From Circinella umbellata (Eukaryota > Mucoromycota > Mucoromycetes > Mucorales > Lichtheimiaceae): a stretch of 64,000 nt of DNA. The notes beneath the pieces are model-generated. The model did no database searches. It had not been told where the DNA came from and was given only the letters and a program-made list of their open reading frames with translations. The translations under genes were made by a program, and so were the position numbers. Shown one piece after another: positions 1 to 11,182 of the stretch. How positions within the stretch are numbered: position 1 is the first letter of the stretch; the number at the start of each line of letters is the position of its first letter. The stretch lies in assembly GCA_025093555.1 (NCBI GenBank), contig JAIWNF010000017.1, positions 496,001-560,000 on the forward strand. The letters are read 5' to 3'.

Positions 1-1187
1 TAAAGCCACCAAGTCCACCACCAATGTCCTCTGAAGAGCGGTGGACTATTCCTTATGACGATCCACAGTCTGTCCCTGATGCATACCATCCACTTATCTC
101 ATTGTATTACCTGACCAAAGAAAGGATAGCAGAAAAGCAACAAGATTCTCCAACATCGGCAGCTCCAGCACCTCACTATCCTAGTAGTTTATCACGCAAG
201 GCATCAGTTGAATCCACATTGTCGATGAACAATGGTGGTAATCATTCGGAACGAAGCAGTCAGGGATCATTACACGAGCCTGAACAACATCAAGCTTCGC
301 CGCTTGGACCACGCCGTACTACAGCCAATGTACCACAAGGTGAACCACCTGTACTTCCATCATCCCTTCCAAACCGGCCTGATTATCAACTGCTCGCGGA
401 TGCAAGTGTACCAGGATTTGCTTCTCAACCTTCAGCTGCAGTTGGTTCAGGTGATTATTTATCACGATTTCAACGATGGTTACGATCATCAACGTCACAA
501 CATCATCTTGTTGAGGAGAACCATAATAATACAACAACAACGGGTGGGGCCAAAACTCAAACTTCATCATCACCATTGCAACAACAACAACTGACAGATG
601 CACAATCTGCTGCTAATCCGGCTTCAAATACTAATACCAGTACTGATGCTCCAATCACCGCTGCTCCTACCCACTGTTACAATCAAGGTTTACCTACACC
701 ACCAGATTCGACTGTGGATGACCAGTCTATCCCAAATACTGTCTCTACCGTTGATCCACCGCATATTAGGCGATCACTTTTCCGAAAAATCTCATACGCA
801 TTCCTTCGGAAACCAGTTTTGACTGAAAGCGCAGTTGCACAAGCTGCTGAAGCAGCTCGTGATCGACCATTGCCTCCATTGCCACCAAATGTCACAACAA
901 ATACTCCAGTTACTACACCTACGAATAATATGGCCGCCGGCGGTCCTCAACAACAGCAATTACCACAATCCGAAGATATCGCCAAACCCATGCCTACTGT
1001 TAAATCTTCAGTTAAATATAATAAAGATCAAGCAGCCATGGAAACCTCTTATCGAAAATCAGGACATCAACGATCCGCATCTTCCGCATCAGCGCAGCAG
1101 GCTGCCACTAGAACATTATCAATGAAAATTAACGCTTGGTTAAATCGATCTTCATCTACTCGTGGTCCCAAGACCCAGCATTTTTAA
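1..1187 (+). CDS. C-terminal part of a low-complexity Ser/Gln/Asn-rich protein, possibly a Kin1/MARK-like kinase tail
   Basis: The frame is already open at base 3, upstream of the first Met at 24, so this is the 3' end of a gene that begins left of the window. The readable part is about 394 residues and ends at a TAA at 1185-1187. It is mostly disordered, with Ser-, Gln-, Pro- and Thr-rich stretches and polyglutamine runs. The one conserved-looking segment, near the start, reads YHPLISLYYLTKERI. It resembles the linker after the kinase domain in fungal Kin1/MARK-type kinases. A second basic patch (RRSLFRKISYAF) lies in the middle. No kinase domain or KA1 domain is visible, so the family link is a weak guess. 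It could be another low-complexity regulatory protein. Confidence 0.6.
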   Translation, partial: KPPSPPPMSSEERWTIPYDDPQSVPDAYHPLISLYYLTKERIAEKQQDSPTSAAPAPHYPSSLSRKASVESTLSMNNGGNHSERSSQGSLHEPEQHQASPLGPRRTTANVPQGEPPVLPSSLPNRPDYQLLADASVPGFASQPSAAVGSGDYLSRFQRWLRSSTSQHHLVEENHNNTTTTGGAKTQTSSSPLQQQQLTDAQSAANPASNTNTSTDAPITAAPTHCYNQGLPTPPDSTVDDQSIPNTVSTVDPPHIRRSLFRKISYAFLRKPVLTESAVAQAAEAARDRPLPPLPPNVTTNTPVTTPTNNMAAGGPQQQQLPQSEDIAKPMPTVKSSVKYNKDQAAMETSYRKSGHQRSASSASAQQAATRTLSMKINAWLNRSSSTRGPKTQHF

Positions 1188-2369
1188 ATTTATATTTTGC
1201 ATTTTTACACATTTTTTTTTTATCTGTTGGTTTTTTTAACCATTTTCGCTCATCTTATTTTATCATTTACTCTTTGTAATATATTAATGTTTCTTTTTTT
1301 ATTGTTCCATTAAAAACGTCACCATCACTTGTCCTTTCTTTTTCTACATTTTATACGTACTCTTTTTACTACTATCTTATATTACTATTCCTATTATTTT
1401 TATTGCTATTAAAAGAGATTATTTAACATGTGTTACCTTTACCATCACAATTTAGAAGAAAACTTATTTTTATTTTTGGAATGTGTCGTGTATGTTCAAA
1501 AGATTTATTATGCACGTGCTGTGTGTCGGATAAACTTTGAAAGGAACCAATCTTTTATTTAACACCTAGTGCATCTTGTTCTTTCCGATATATAGCTCTA
1601 ATTATTATTGTACATACCGTATTACGATCTTGTTTTATTATTGTATCTTTAATACGTTTGCAACAGATTATATAATCGAAAACCATCAGATGATATATTC
1701 ATGAGTTCAACCAGGAAGGAATTGGCGATATTGTTGAATGTGCAGTAATAAAAAATGAGGCGTTGTACATGCATATGTGGATGGATTACTTGGTTGAAAC
1801 CAGCTAGGTAAAATAACTCCATGCTGAAATTTCTTGAAATTTTTTCTCTTGATTTTGGAGTAGACCTATTTAGCACTTGAGCGTCACTCCTGAAGGTATT
1901 TATAAGATATCAATCAAAATGAAATAGAGCAAATATGTCAATCTTGTACCAAGCTTAAATTAGCAAGTTTTCAATAAATAGAGTTGCTATGAGATAATTC
2001 ATAATCTTTTAATGGTATTATTTTTATATGGTATTGTCGGATAACACCAAAGAAAAGAAGAAAAGAGGACGCTATATGCTTAATTAGCACAGCGTTCGTC
2101 GATGGTAGTCTTTTTTGGGGGTTAGGACCTTTGGAGTAGAGCGTATTCTTATCATATAACCTCTGAGTTCAAGCTACAGATTTTTTTTCGAATAACATAC
2201 GTATTAACATTATGCCACTGGTTTAACAATCAAACTATCTATATATTACAAACTGGAAGTGGGAGTATGTCTAGTTATGCGTCCGCAAATCTCAGCGCGA
2301 CTTTAAAGTTAAATTAAATGTAGTTTGGTTGCTTAGCACCTTGCTTAATGTTCGCATACTGAATATAAT
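1188..2369. other. Intergenic, no gene seen
   Basis: This is an AT-rich spacer with many T runs. Likely 3' UTR sequence of the left gene is followed by the upstream region of the F-box gene. Short reading frames in both strands show no recognisable protein features. Confidence 0.6.
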
Positions 2370-4519
2370 ATGATTTCAAGCAAACGAAAAACAGATGAAT
2401 GCTTCGACGATCAACCACCAAGAAAACGGACGGCAACAATAGCAGTAACAGAAATATTGAACACTAATGAGGATCAAGTTAATGAACAGAATGGTAAAGA
2501 TATGGATTTCAAACAGCAATCGTCGGACATGCGAGAATCTTTTGTTCACGGTCAATACGATAAAGCGATTCAGCAATCGAGTGCTCTTGCTGATAAATTA
2601 AATACAATGCTTATCAAAACAATCAAGTTTCGAATGAATGTATGGAAGAAAAAAGGGGACTTGGTTCAACAGCTTCGAGACGCAGAAATATTGATAGAAA
2701 CAGCACCAAAAGATCCAATCGGATACATCAGCGCTGCTTATGTCTTCTTTATGCGTGGTCAACAAAAACAGGTGATTCATATTACTAAAGAAGGGATGAA
2801 AAACATTCCCAAGACTGACAGTAATTATGAAATGCTCAGTAAGCAATACACAGCCGCCTATTTGAGGTCATCACGATGTATCGACTTTTTGGGTCAGCTT
2901 CCATACGATCTTTGCTGCAAAATTGCTAATTATTTGCCATTGACAACACATGTCTCCTGCTTAAAAGTCTCGCGGACATGGAGAGATCGCGTGTTAAACC
3001 ATCCAGTTATTTGGCGCAAATGTTTTACATTCGACAGTGTACCAGGTAACGAACGTGAAATGAAGATTGCCTACCAAGTATTACCTCAAGTCACCAGATT
3101 TGTCGAGAAACTAGAATTAGATCATCGATTTTCCGCGACCAGATTTGAAAAATATATCGAGCTGCTTGGATCTGCCAATTTTTCAAGTCTAAAGGCTCTA
3201 CACATTACTACAGGTAAAAATGATATCTTATTTTTACTCGGGATGAATCTTTTAATTAAAGAAAAAATTGCTTTACTTATAATATTTGGATTATGGATCA
3301 AGGTCATAAATGGACCAATAAATGTGATATTGCATTATCAAGTATAGGTGACACGCTAGAGGAATTCACATTTCGATCACTTTCTGGGCACAAAGTTATA
3401 CCGTCACTATATCAGATTCTTACGACTTGCCGAAAACTCACTTCGATCGGATACTATTGCTCATCAAACACGGCTCAATTTATGTTTGTGCCGCCCTCAT
3501 TACCTCATGTTACATTGTTGGAGCGTATTGAACTAGTGTGTACTAGTCCATCTTCGATTGAAGGCACTGAAGTAAGCGGCCTTTTCAAGCAATCCCCACA
3601 TCTACGTGCTCTGTATGTACAAGGTTTTCGTGATAGTAGCTTGTTGAGATCCCTTAACCAATGGAATCCCTCTCAATTGATTTATCTTAACATCAATGGG
3701 GAAAACATTCTAGGCTCTGTTTCCAATACCATGAAAAATATTGAACCGAACACCCGTGGTCTGAGACATTTGGTAGTCCACCAAAACTCTTTCAATACAG
3801 CGGTTAAGCCGTTCTTAGAAAAGCATCAAAATACAATTCAGCAACTGGAGCTTGTACACGATCGACGACTAGGAGAAGAATTAGAAACGGAGCGAGCGAC
3901 AGATTGGGGATTCCTTTCAAATCTTACAATGTCAAATCTTAACGAACTACATATTGACGCTCTATTTCTACCGCATATAGATTTATATATTCCCGAATTA
4001 CTACAACACTCCCCAAAACTACACACGCTTCACCTTAAAAACTGTAATAGACCAGGCATTACAAAGGAATTTTTAGAGTCGATATCGGATCAAATTTCAA
4101 AGTTTACTTTGTCGAATTGTGCACTGGTGGATGAAACGGCAACGGTACAAGCATTAAAACGGTTGAAAAGGCTTCATTCATTTAGCATAGTAGATTGTAA
4201 AGGAACAACGGATTCTATATTACATGCTGTTGGCAATATCTCTACACTCACTGAAGTAGAAATTGGCTGTGGTTATAATACCAAGGTAACAAGACCAGGT
4301 ATGCAAGCTTGTATTGATCGATTATCACGTCAGAAAAATTTGATTCAAATCAACTTCGATAGCTTTTGCAAGACGGTTTTTCTTGATCCAGATATGTTCA
4401 AGATTTTTAGAGATAATAATAGCGACGTCTGCTATTTAGTTTTTACCCACTGTTCTGGAATTTATGAAGATGAGCTTTATCAAGTGTTACCACCGGGTAT
4501 AGAAGTTATAATTAATTAA
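2370..4519 (+). CDS. TPR/F-box/leucine-rich-repeat protein (Dia2/Pof3-like SCF substrate receptor)
   Basis: Two exons, 2370-3213 and 3303-4519. The 89-nt intron (GTAAAA...CAAG) restores the frame across two overlapping reading frames and gives 686 aa. The order of parts is a basic NLS-like stretch (PPRKR) near residue 17, TPR-like helices around residues 55-150, an F-box around 170-215 (LGQLPYDLCCKIANYLPL followed by a WRDRV segment), then a long leucine-rich-repeat C-terminus. TPR plus F-box plus LRR is the architecture of budding-yeast Dia2 and fission-yeast Pof3, which bind Skp1 and guide SCF ubiquitination at replicating chromatin. Sharing that function is inference from architecture, since F-box/LRR genes are probably multiplied in this lineage. 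A second, shorter F-box/LRR gene lies at 37188-38272. Confidence 0.85.
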
Positions 4520-4788
4520 ACTGCACTTTCGCTAAAGTTTACTACAGCGTAATAAAGCTTTATTTGTTGTTATGGCTTGCTTTACTGCTGTTACTTGGAG
4601 ACGAAGAAAAAAGTTAATTTTGCTACTATGGTAGCTTGGTGGATTGGTCTGTGCTCGTTGTTTTCAAAGAGTGACTGTTTCAAGAGTTTTTTTGGGAACG
4701 CCTCGGTTCTTGCTATTTTGACAGTTGTTGTTTTCCCGCTCCATACCACTGCATACAAAAGCACAATACAACACGCCTTAAAGCAACT

Positions 4789-5457
4789 ATGGCTGAAGAG
4801 AATTTGTTATTCCAAGATATTTTTGATATTAAAGACATTGATCCTAATGGCAAACGCTTTGATCGTGGTATGTTTTTCAAAGATGAAAAGATTCTCTCTC
4901 AAAAAAACCGTTCAATTATTAAAAAAAAAACTTTTTTTTCCTCTTTCAATAAAATCAGTCTCTCGTTTAGTCGCACGATCAGAGAACTATGAAATGGATT
5001 TGCAACTTGATTATAATGCAGAAATTTATCCTCTTCAAATTGCAGACAAGTTCTCTTTAGTATTGGCATCATCATTGTCATTGGAAGCAGCAGGACCTTC
5101 TACTAATGCCGATGGATCTGAAAAGCGTGAAAGCTGGCGCGAACGTGCACCTGGAGAACGTGATTTGAGTGATGAATATGAATATGTGATGTACGGTAAA
5201 GTTTACCGATATGATGACTCAGCAACTGGTTCCGGTGCAAGCACTGTTTCTGCTGGACAACGAGTGTAAGTATTTAATTTGTATAGATTATGCGCGTTCT
5301 GTATATGTTTGTAAAAGAGTGCTAAGACTGGTTTCTTTTTTAATTTAGATCGGTTTATATTTCGTTTGGTGGTTTGTTGATGTGTTTGGAAGGTGATTAT
5401 CGCCATTTACAAAAGATTGTTGTGGGTGAACATGTATACTTGTTAATGCGCAAGTAA
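4789..5457 (+). CDS. RPB8: DNA-directed RNA polymerases I, II and III subunit RPABC3 (Rpb8)
   Basis: Three exons, 4789-4867, 4959-5265 and 5349-5457, giving 164 aa with all phases closing. Rpb8 is a shared OB-fold subunit of all three nuclear RNA polymerases. The family signatures are clear: an N-terminal LFQDIFDIKDIDPNG segment, the SWRERAPGERDLSDEYEYVM stretch (family: DRSLADDYDYVMYG), and the C-terminal SFGGLLMCLEGDYRHL followed by YLLMRK. Length matches the usual 145-160 aa, with a few extra residues in the variable SSL-rich loop. The chosen ATG gives the expected N-terminus, and the longer upstream open frame in another frame is not needed. The first intron contains long A and T runs just before its acceptor. 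Confidence 0.96.
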
Positions 5458-5860
5458 TTTCCTTTCCTATCTCTATCATTCTCTCACACACACAATCCAC
5501 CTCCAAGTTCACTATACAAAAGCTAGTTTAGATGATTCCAACCTATTATTTTCTTCTCAGCTATTATTCTCATAATATTTTGCATATCTTTCAAATGTAC
5601 ATAATAAACAACTAAAAAACCATATAAACAAAGAGGAAAAGGAAAAAGAAGGACCTGACGTGAAAGCTCAACATGTTTTATTGATGAGCAAGCCTTAATG
5701 GATATGTGAGAAGAAATGCGGATGGGAAATTGAACTACGGAGTTCGCATTGGATTTTTCATTACTAAGTTGATTTTGAAAGCATAAATTTACCGCTCTTT
5801 TTGTATGAAGTAGATTAAACTATACCTTTCTTATTTTGCACACATATACAACTAATATTA
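5458..5860. other. Intergenic between RPB8 and the SDR gene
   Basis: This holds the 3' flank of RPB8 and the 5' flank of the next gene. No coding signal was found. Confidence 0.6.
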
Positions 5861-7216
5861 ATGTCTCAAAATACTGCCAACGATCGTGTCGCTCAAATTA
5901 CAGCTCATTTAGCTGCCGTTGGTCCATCTCTCAAGGATAAAGTTTGCATCGTAACTGGTGCAGGCTCTATTTTCGGCATTGGGTAAATGTCAAACCAAAA
6001 CTTTTTTCAGTTACTTTTCAAACGAAAAGTGGCAACAAGACGTCTATCTTATATAATGAAATTAATCCTATATACATATATTTGTATAGTCGTGCCACAG
6101 TATATTCTCTCGCGCAACGTGGACCCAAGGTCATTTACGCAACTGATCTTGGTCTTGACGGTCTTGAAGATCTCGCTAAGGACGTCCAAGCAAAATACCC
6201 AGGTGTGCAAGTTATTCCTCGAGCTGTAAATGCTGCAAAGACTTCAGATATCACTGGCGTTATTGATGATGCTGTCAGCAAATTCGGTCGTTTAGATGTG
6301 TTTTTTGCTAATGCCGGTATAGCCACTGGCAACTCTTTGCAAGCTGAAGATGAAGAATCATTTATGACAATGATGCGTATTAATGCATTGAGGTTAGTTA
6401 TGAAGGCATTAAAATCATATATGTGTGTACTTATAGTTTAACTTGTATATCATCTGTATATATAGTGCATTTTTGGCATGTCGTTATGCTGGTCCTGCTA
6501 TGCAAATTACTGGCAAGGGGGGTAAGGATCGGTCTGGAGGTTCGATCATTTGCACTGCTTCCGGTATGTTAGTTATTTATTTTTATTTTTAAGTGGAGGT
6601 AACAGCAATATAAAAGGAATAAGAATAATGAACTGATTATTTTGTACATGTGCGTTTTCAATTTTCATATGTACATTAGTTGCTGGTATTCGATCCGGTG
6701 CTGGTTCACCTGAATATTCTGCCTCAAAAGCAGCGTAAGTTGTTCAACCATGATTTTAATTACCTTTTGTGTCCAAGTCCAATAGTATTTTCTGACTATT
6801 ATTTTTTTTCTTTCTTTCATTTTATTTATCAGTGTTATCAATTTGTGTCAAACAAGCTCTTTCCAATATGCTGGTACTGATGTCCGCGTCAATGCTATGT
6901 GTCCTGTAAGTGATTATTATTTGTATATACAGTACTTCAATGGTTTTAAAAAAAGACTCTAATAAATAAAATGGACATTTAGGGTTTGATTGAAACTGGT
7001 ATGACCAAGTCTACCTTTGATTACGCCCGCCAAAAGGGTTCCGCACACAAAATCGGTCAATTGAACCCTACTCGACGTTATGGCGTCGCTGCAGAAATTG
7101 CCAATGTCGTTGCATTCCTTGCAAGTGATGAAGCTTCTTATGTCAATGGTCAGGCTATTGCTGTAGATGGTGGTTTGAGCGCAAGCCATCCAGTTGTACC
7201 CGGTCGTTTCCATTAG
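5861..7216 (+). CDS. Classical short-chain dehydrogenase/reductase (SDR)
   Basis: Six exons: 5861-5982, 6090-6392, 6466-6563, 6680-6734, 6833-6905 and 6983-7216. The total is 885 nt, 294 aa, and every junction is in phase. It is a Rossmann-fold NAD(P)-dependent oxidoreductase. The cofactor motif [10 protein letters not shown] is near residue 34, NAG follows in a VFFANAGIA segment, and the catalytic YSASK (Tyr-x-x-x-Lys) is in exon 4. Exon 5 carries VNAMCPG. The C-terminal block [12 protein letters not shown]...DGG is typical of SDRs related to 3-oxoacyl reductases and levodione-type reductases. No targeting signal is seen. The substrate cannot be inferred. A second, unrelated SDR lies at 60674-62776. 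Confidence 0.93.
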
Positions 7217-8869
7217 AATGTTATATCAAATATATAATTAATATATCTTCATAATCTAATTTGTGCTATACATTTTTCCGTTCCAAAAAAGAAAATATAG
7301 AGAATATCAAAAAAGGATATTCGATTTGTGTTTTTGATGTTTAGATGGGAGTACTAGAATAAGATTGATAAAAAGTTATGTGGGTACTATAGCTTCAAAT
7401 AAAAATATACATGAATACGTATTTCAGTAGTACTCACGTCGAAAAGAATGGCCTTGACCAATTTTATGAAAAAAAGTTGTTCGATAACTTTCAATGGAAT
7501 TGGTTCTTATTACTCTCGAACTATATACTGATAGTTGCGAAAATCATAAATTAATTCAGTTATTGATGTACCTGATGCGTCTTAAACTACGTTCATCCAT
7601 TACTTTGACAATACATAGCATATGGACAGTACGACACAATTGATAGGACTACAAAGTTCTAAATCTAAGTAGTCATATATGATAGCATATACAATACGCA
7701 TGTTATTAACACGTATTGAATACCTTGCAAATTAGCCCACAATAGTTCTAGTGGACCTAGAAAAAAAAAGACATTTGCAACAAAAAAAAAATATTGTGAG
7801 TGAAAAACCGTTGTTTGACAAGGATGTTTTTGTAATTGTTTTCTTTCCCTAAGAAACAATTTGCATTGTTAGTTTGTACTATTCTAACAAGTATTAGAAA
7901 CTTTTGAATTTTGGATAAGCACAGAAATATAACCAACGAAGCTTAGCAGTTCACTAAGCTATTTTATACACATACAAGAAAAAGAAACAAGGAGCCTATC
8001 TATCTATAATAATAGATCGAATAAATCGTCAAGTTCGAAAAAAAAAATTAACCCTTTTGTTCTGTGACCAAATTTTATGACATGTATGTTATTGCTGACA
8101 ACGTTTTTTACTTTAAGTTGTCAATGATCTTTTTGATGTAGTAATAATATTTCTCAGCGGATAGTTTTTTCTGATATTTTACATAATTTTCCTTGCGCCC
8201 TTCAACCGCTTAAACGTGACAAATGTGATATGAAAATTACTTAATGTGCTGTCTACTACGCACATGTCCCATTCCATTTACTTAAAATGAGATAACTACA
8301 AAAGTAAGTTAAATAGTAATAGGATATCTCCTATGATTGGTATACACCAAGGTTATTCATACCGAGGGTTGGGTATCTTTAAATCCGGAATAAAACTAAG
8401 TAAATACAAACCTGGTACTGCAATGCATCAAAAATCATTATTGTTTAGAAAAAGCCTGTAGGTACGCTCAATGTAACACAAGAACAATATTGATAACCTT
8501 AACCATAGGGAAGGCTTAACAACGACACTGCCACATATATATAACCTCCTCATTAAATACTTTTACCTAGTAACAATGTAGATATTCAAATAAAATATAC
8601 TTTTCAGTACTTACAAATTGTTTTAAGCTTAATTTGGAACATGTTAACTAAGGCGATTGTAATAATGAGTAAAGGAAGACACTGGCAGCGTTTTTGAGTT
8701 GAAACAGACATGAGGTGATAAAAATTCTCCAACTCAAGATCGGAGATACGACGTCACGCCTGTTTACCCTGGCAGCCGAACCAAGACATATTTTTTTAAA
8801 GAGGTCTTTTTGTCTTAACACGCCTTAACTTTCTCTCTCTCTCCCCACTCCGCACATTATTAATTCATA
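7217..8869. other. Intergenic, 1.65 kb
   Basis: AT-rich, with homopolymer runs and no gene model that survives inspection. On the minus strand around 8118-8215 there is a short open stretch rich in Lys and Tyr codons (ending in KKIIDNLK) that may be chance or an old coding relic. The last 60 bases contain CT-rich pyrimidine runs upstream of the COX6 start. Confidence 0.5.
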
Positions 8870-9419
8870 ATGCTTCGTGCTGCTTTCACTGGTGCTATCT
8901 CTCGCTCAGCCGTTCGTTCAGCTGCTCCCATTGCTCGCCGTGCCACCATGGGTAAATTTCGAAATTCATTATGATTCAGCCAAACGCGACAAAAGAACAC
9001 CTTGGGACAATTTCAATGAATTAATTTTTTTTTTGACTGATAAAAATAAAACTTTTTTTTCTATTTTAATTATTGTCATAGTTATGGGTACCCGCATGTA
9101 CTCTTCTGCTCACGAAGACGAAAGCTTTGAATCGTTCACTGAACGTTATGTCAAGTTCTTTGATGGTGTTGAAGATCTTTTCGAATTGCAACGCGGTCTT
9201 AACAACGCCTTTGCTTACGATCTTGTTCCCGCCCCCTCCGTCATTGAATCGGCTTTGAGAGCCTCGCGTCGTGTTAACGACTATGCTACCGCTGTCCGTA
9301 TCTTTGAAGGTATCAAGGAAAAGGTTGAGAACGATAACCAATACAAGCAATATTTGGACGAATTGGCACCAGTTAGAGAAGAATTGGGTATTGCTACCAA
9401 GGAAGAATTGAACTTGTAA
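8870..9419 (+). CDS. COX6: Cytochrome c oxidase subunit 6 (subunit Va/COX5A family)
   Basis: Two exons, 8870-8951 and 9082-9419, giving 139 aa. This nuclear-encoded subunit of respiratory complex IV faces the mitochondrial matrix. The first about 30 residues are Arg/Ala/Ser-rich without acidic residues (MLRAAFTG...RSAV...ARRATM), a typical matrix presequence, and the intron falls inside that presequence. The mature part matches fungal Cox6 almost throughout: SFESFTERYVKFF, LQRGLNNAFAYDLVPAPSVI, ALRASRRVNDYATAVRIFE and QYKQYLDELAPVREELG. A longer unspliced frame starting at 8877 is a shadow. NDUFS4 lies 0.9 kb downstream on the same strand. Confidence 0.97.
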
Positions 9420-10340
9420 TTATGAGCTGATTTTTTTTTACCCACACCTTTCTTTCTCTCCGCCATCGACATACACAAGCAACAAATCAACATTATATAT
9501 ACATACAACGAAAAAACCAAGTCAACAATTTTCCTTTGCAAAGGCTGAAAAAAATGCTTTTTTTTTCTTTCAAAAATCATGCACAATAACTAAAAAAAAA
9601 GGAATGAATCTCAAAAAGATTGTTCACATAGACCATTTTTTTTGTTTCTTATCAAATAATCATTTTATAATCTTTTACAAAACATACACTCAATATTTTT
9701 TATATATTGTTGGAAAAAGAAAGGATGGGAAGAGATGGCAAAAGATATCATAAGCTCTTGTCTTAGTGTTTGAAAAGAGGAAAGCATTATATTTTTGCTT
9801 TGATGATTTGCTTGGTTATTACTGTGGTTTAGGATATCAAGTGGTTCTTGTTTTTTATTCTCACTATCTTTATCATTGTGACACCTTGTCTAAATGTTGC
9901 AAGTGGTGGGTCGTTAAGGGAAAGAGAATGATGTTACCATGGTGGGCATCTTGGGATAGCTGGATCACACGTGAAACAATTGATGTATAGCTTCTTAAAT
10001 AATCCAGTAGATTATAACGTTTATGCCGCAATTTTTTTTTCTTGATATTAATAATTATGATAGCCTAATTTTACAACAGTAAAAAATTAGTGTTATAGCT
10101 ATTTACTGTCCAATTTATCATGATTTTTTTTTAATCAATAAGCATTATAATTCATCCTGCTTTGTGTTCCGTGACTTTCAGGTAGCATTCTACTCATTTT
10201 TTTTTTTGTTTTTCCACAATCGGAGCCGAAAAACAAGCGCGGATGTCATCACTCTCTCAAAACGAAATTTGTTTCCTAGAAGTATTCATCTGGGCGGGGC
10301 GCAACAATATTATTACTACTTACCTTTAATATATACAACA
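9420..10340. other. Intergenic between COX6 and NDUFS4
   Basis: AT-rich with poly-A and poly-T tracts. A 74-codon plus-strand frame at 9766-9990 (rich in Cys, Trp and Tyr) has no recognisable family. No feature is called. Confidence 0.5.
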
Positions 10341-11044
10341 ATGAACACACTCGTTGCTCGATCGGTTACCCGGTCTGCATGGAACTTGACTGGTCGTCGT
10401 TTTGTTTCTTCTGAAGTTACTCGTACCGAACAACAACCCACTTCGGTCGAAGCTATTTCTGGTGCTCCTGGTACATAACCCCTTTATTTTTATACCGAAC
10501 CTGAAAATCTCGAGAAAACTCATAAACAATAAAAAAAATACTCGCGTTTTTGTTTATTAATAAAATGAATTTTAATTTATTTTTATAGAGGCATTGACCT
10601 TGGAACGTTCTGTTCGTATTTTCTCCCCTTCTAAGCGTGCCACCCAATCGGGTAAGAACGATGGTCGTATGTGGAGAATTGATTTCGATATTTTGGAAGA
10701 TGGTAATCGTTGGGAAAACCCTTTGATGGGCTGGGCTTCCAGTGCTGATTATCAACAATCGTTGCAAATCAAATTTTATTCCAAGGAGTCTGCCATTGAT
10801 TTTGCTGAACGTCAAGGTATAAAAAAATGAGAATTGAGACAAATAGAAAAGAAAATTATTTGTTTGTGTGTTTTATGCATGTGTGTTTGTTGAAAAAAAA
10901 ACATATTTATTAAAAATTTGATACATATTATTAGGCTGGAGCTATTACGTTCAAGAACCCAAAAAGAGTAAATTCGTCAAGAAAGCATATGCTGATAACT
11001 ACAAGTATTCTTCCGGAGAATTGAGAATGATCAAGACCAAATAA
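10341..11044 (+). CDS. NDUFS4: NADH:ubiquinone oxidoreductase 18 kDa iron-sulfur-protein-type subunit (NDUFS4 family)
   Basis: Three exons, 10341-10470, 10589-10816 and 10935-11044, giving 155 aa. It is an accessory subunit of mitochondrial complex I in the peripheral arm, near the NADH module. An Arg-rich presequence (LVARSVTRSAWNLTGRRFVSS) opens the protein. The family core follows: RSVRIFSPSKRATQSG, RMWRIDFDILEDGNRWENPL, MGWASSADY, and the aromatic WSYYVQEPKK segment at the start of exon 3. It ends in the usual basic tail. Retention of a complex I subunit means this fungus keeps complex I, unlike Saccharomyces. It converges on the Lon gene with only 138 bp between stop codons. Confidence 0.96.
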
Positions 11045-11182
11045 ACATATCATCCATATCATGTATAGAGTAAAATACGAAGTCATACAAAAGAAACAAT
11101 AAAAAAAAGAATACATAAAAAAAACCAGAACATCACACTACTAGTACAAAACTTGTAGATCCATTAGCTACTTTTTTTTTCT

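Noticed and set aside
232..1125. Several overlapping frames inside the left-edge gene on both strands
   Set aside because: They are shadows of the repetitive CAA/CAT/ACC-rich coding sequence and have low-complexity translations.
4577..4788. Upstream in-frame extension reaching into RPB8
   Set aside because: It joins through intron 1 in a different frame from the real exon 1, and the family N-terminus starts at 4789.
8300..8420. Minus-strand stretch with IPNPRY and PWCIPIIGDIL, faintly like a P450 N-terminus
   Set aside because: Only about 25 residues, with a stop inside and no further P450 motif nearby.
9766..9990. 74-codon frame between COX6 and NDUFS4
   Set aside because: Composition is biased to Cys, Trp and Tyr, with no motif and no gene-like flanks.
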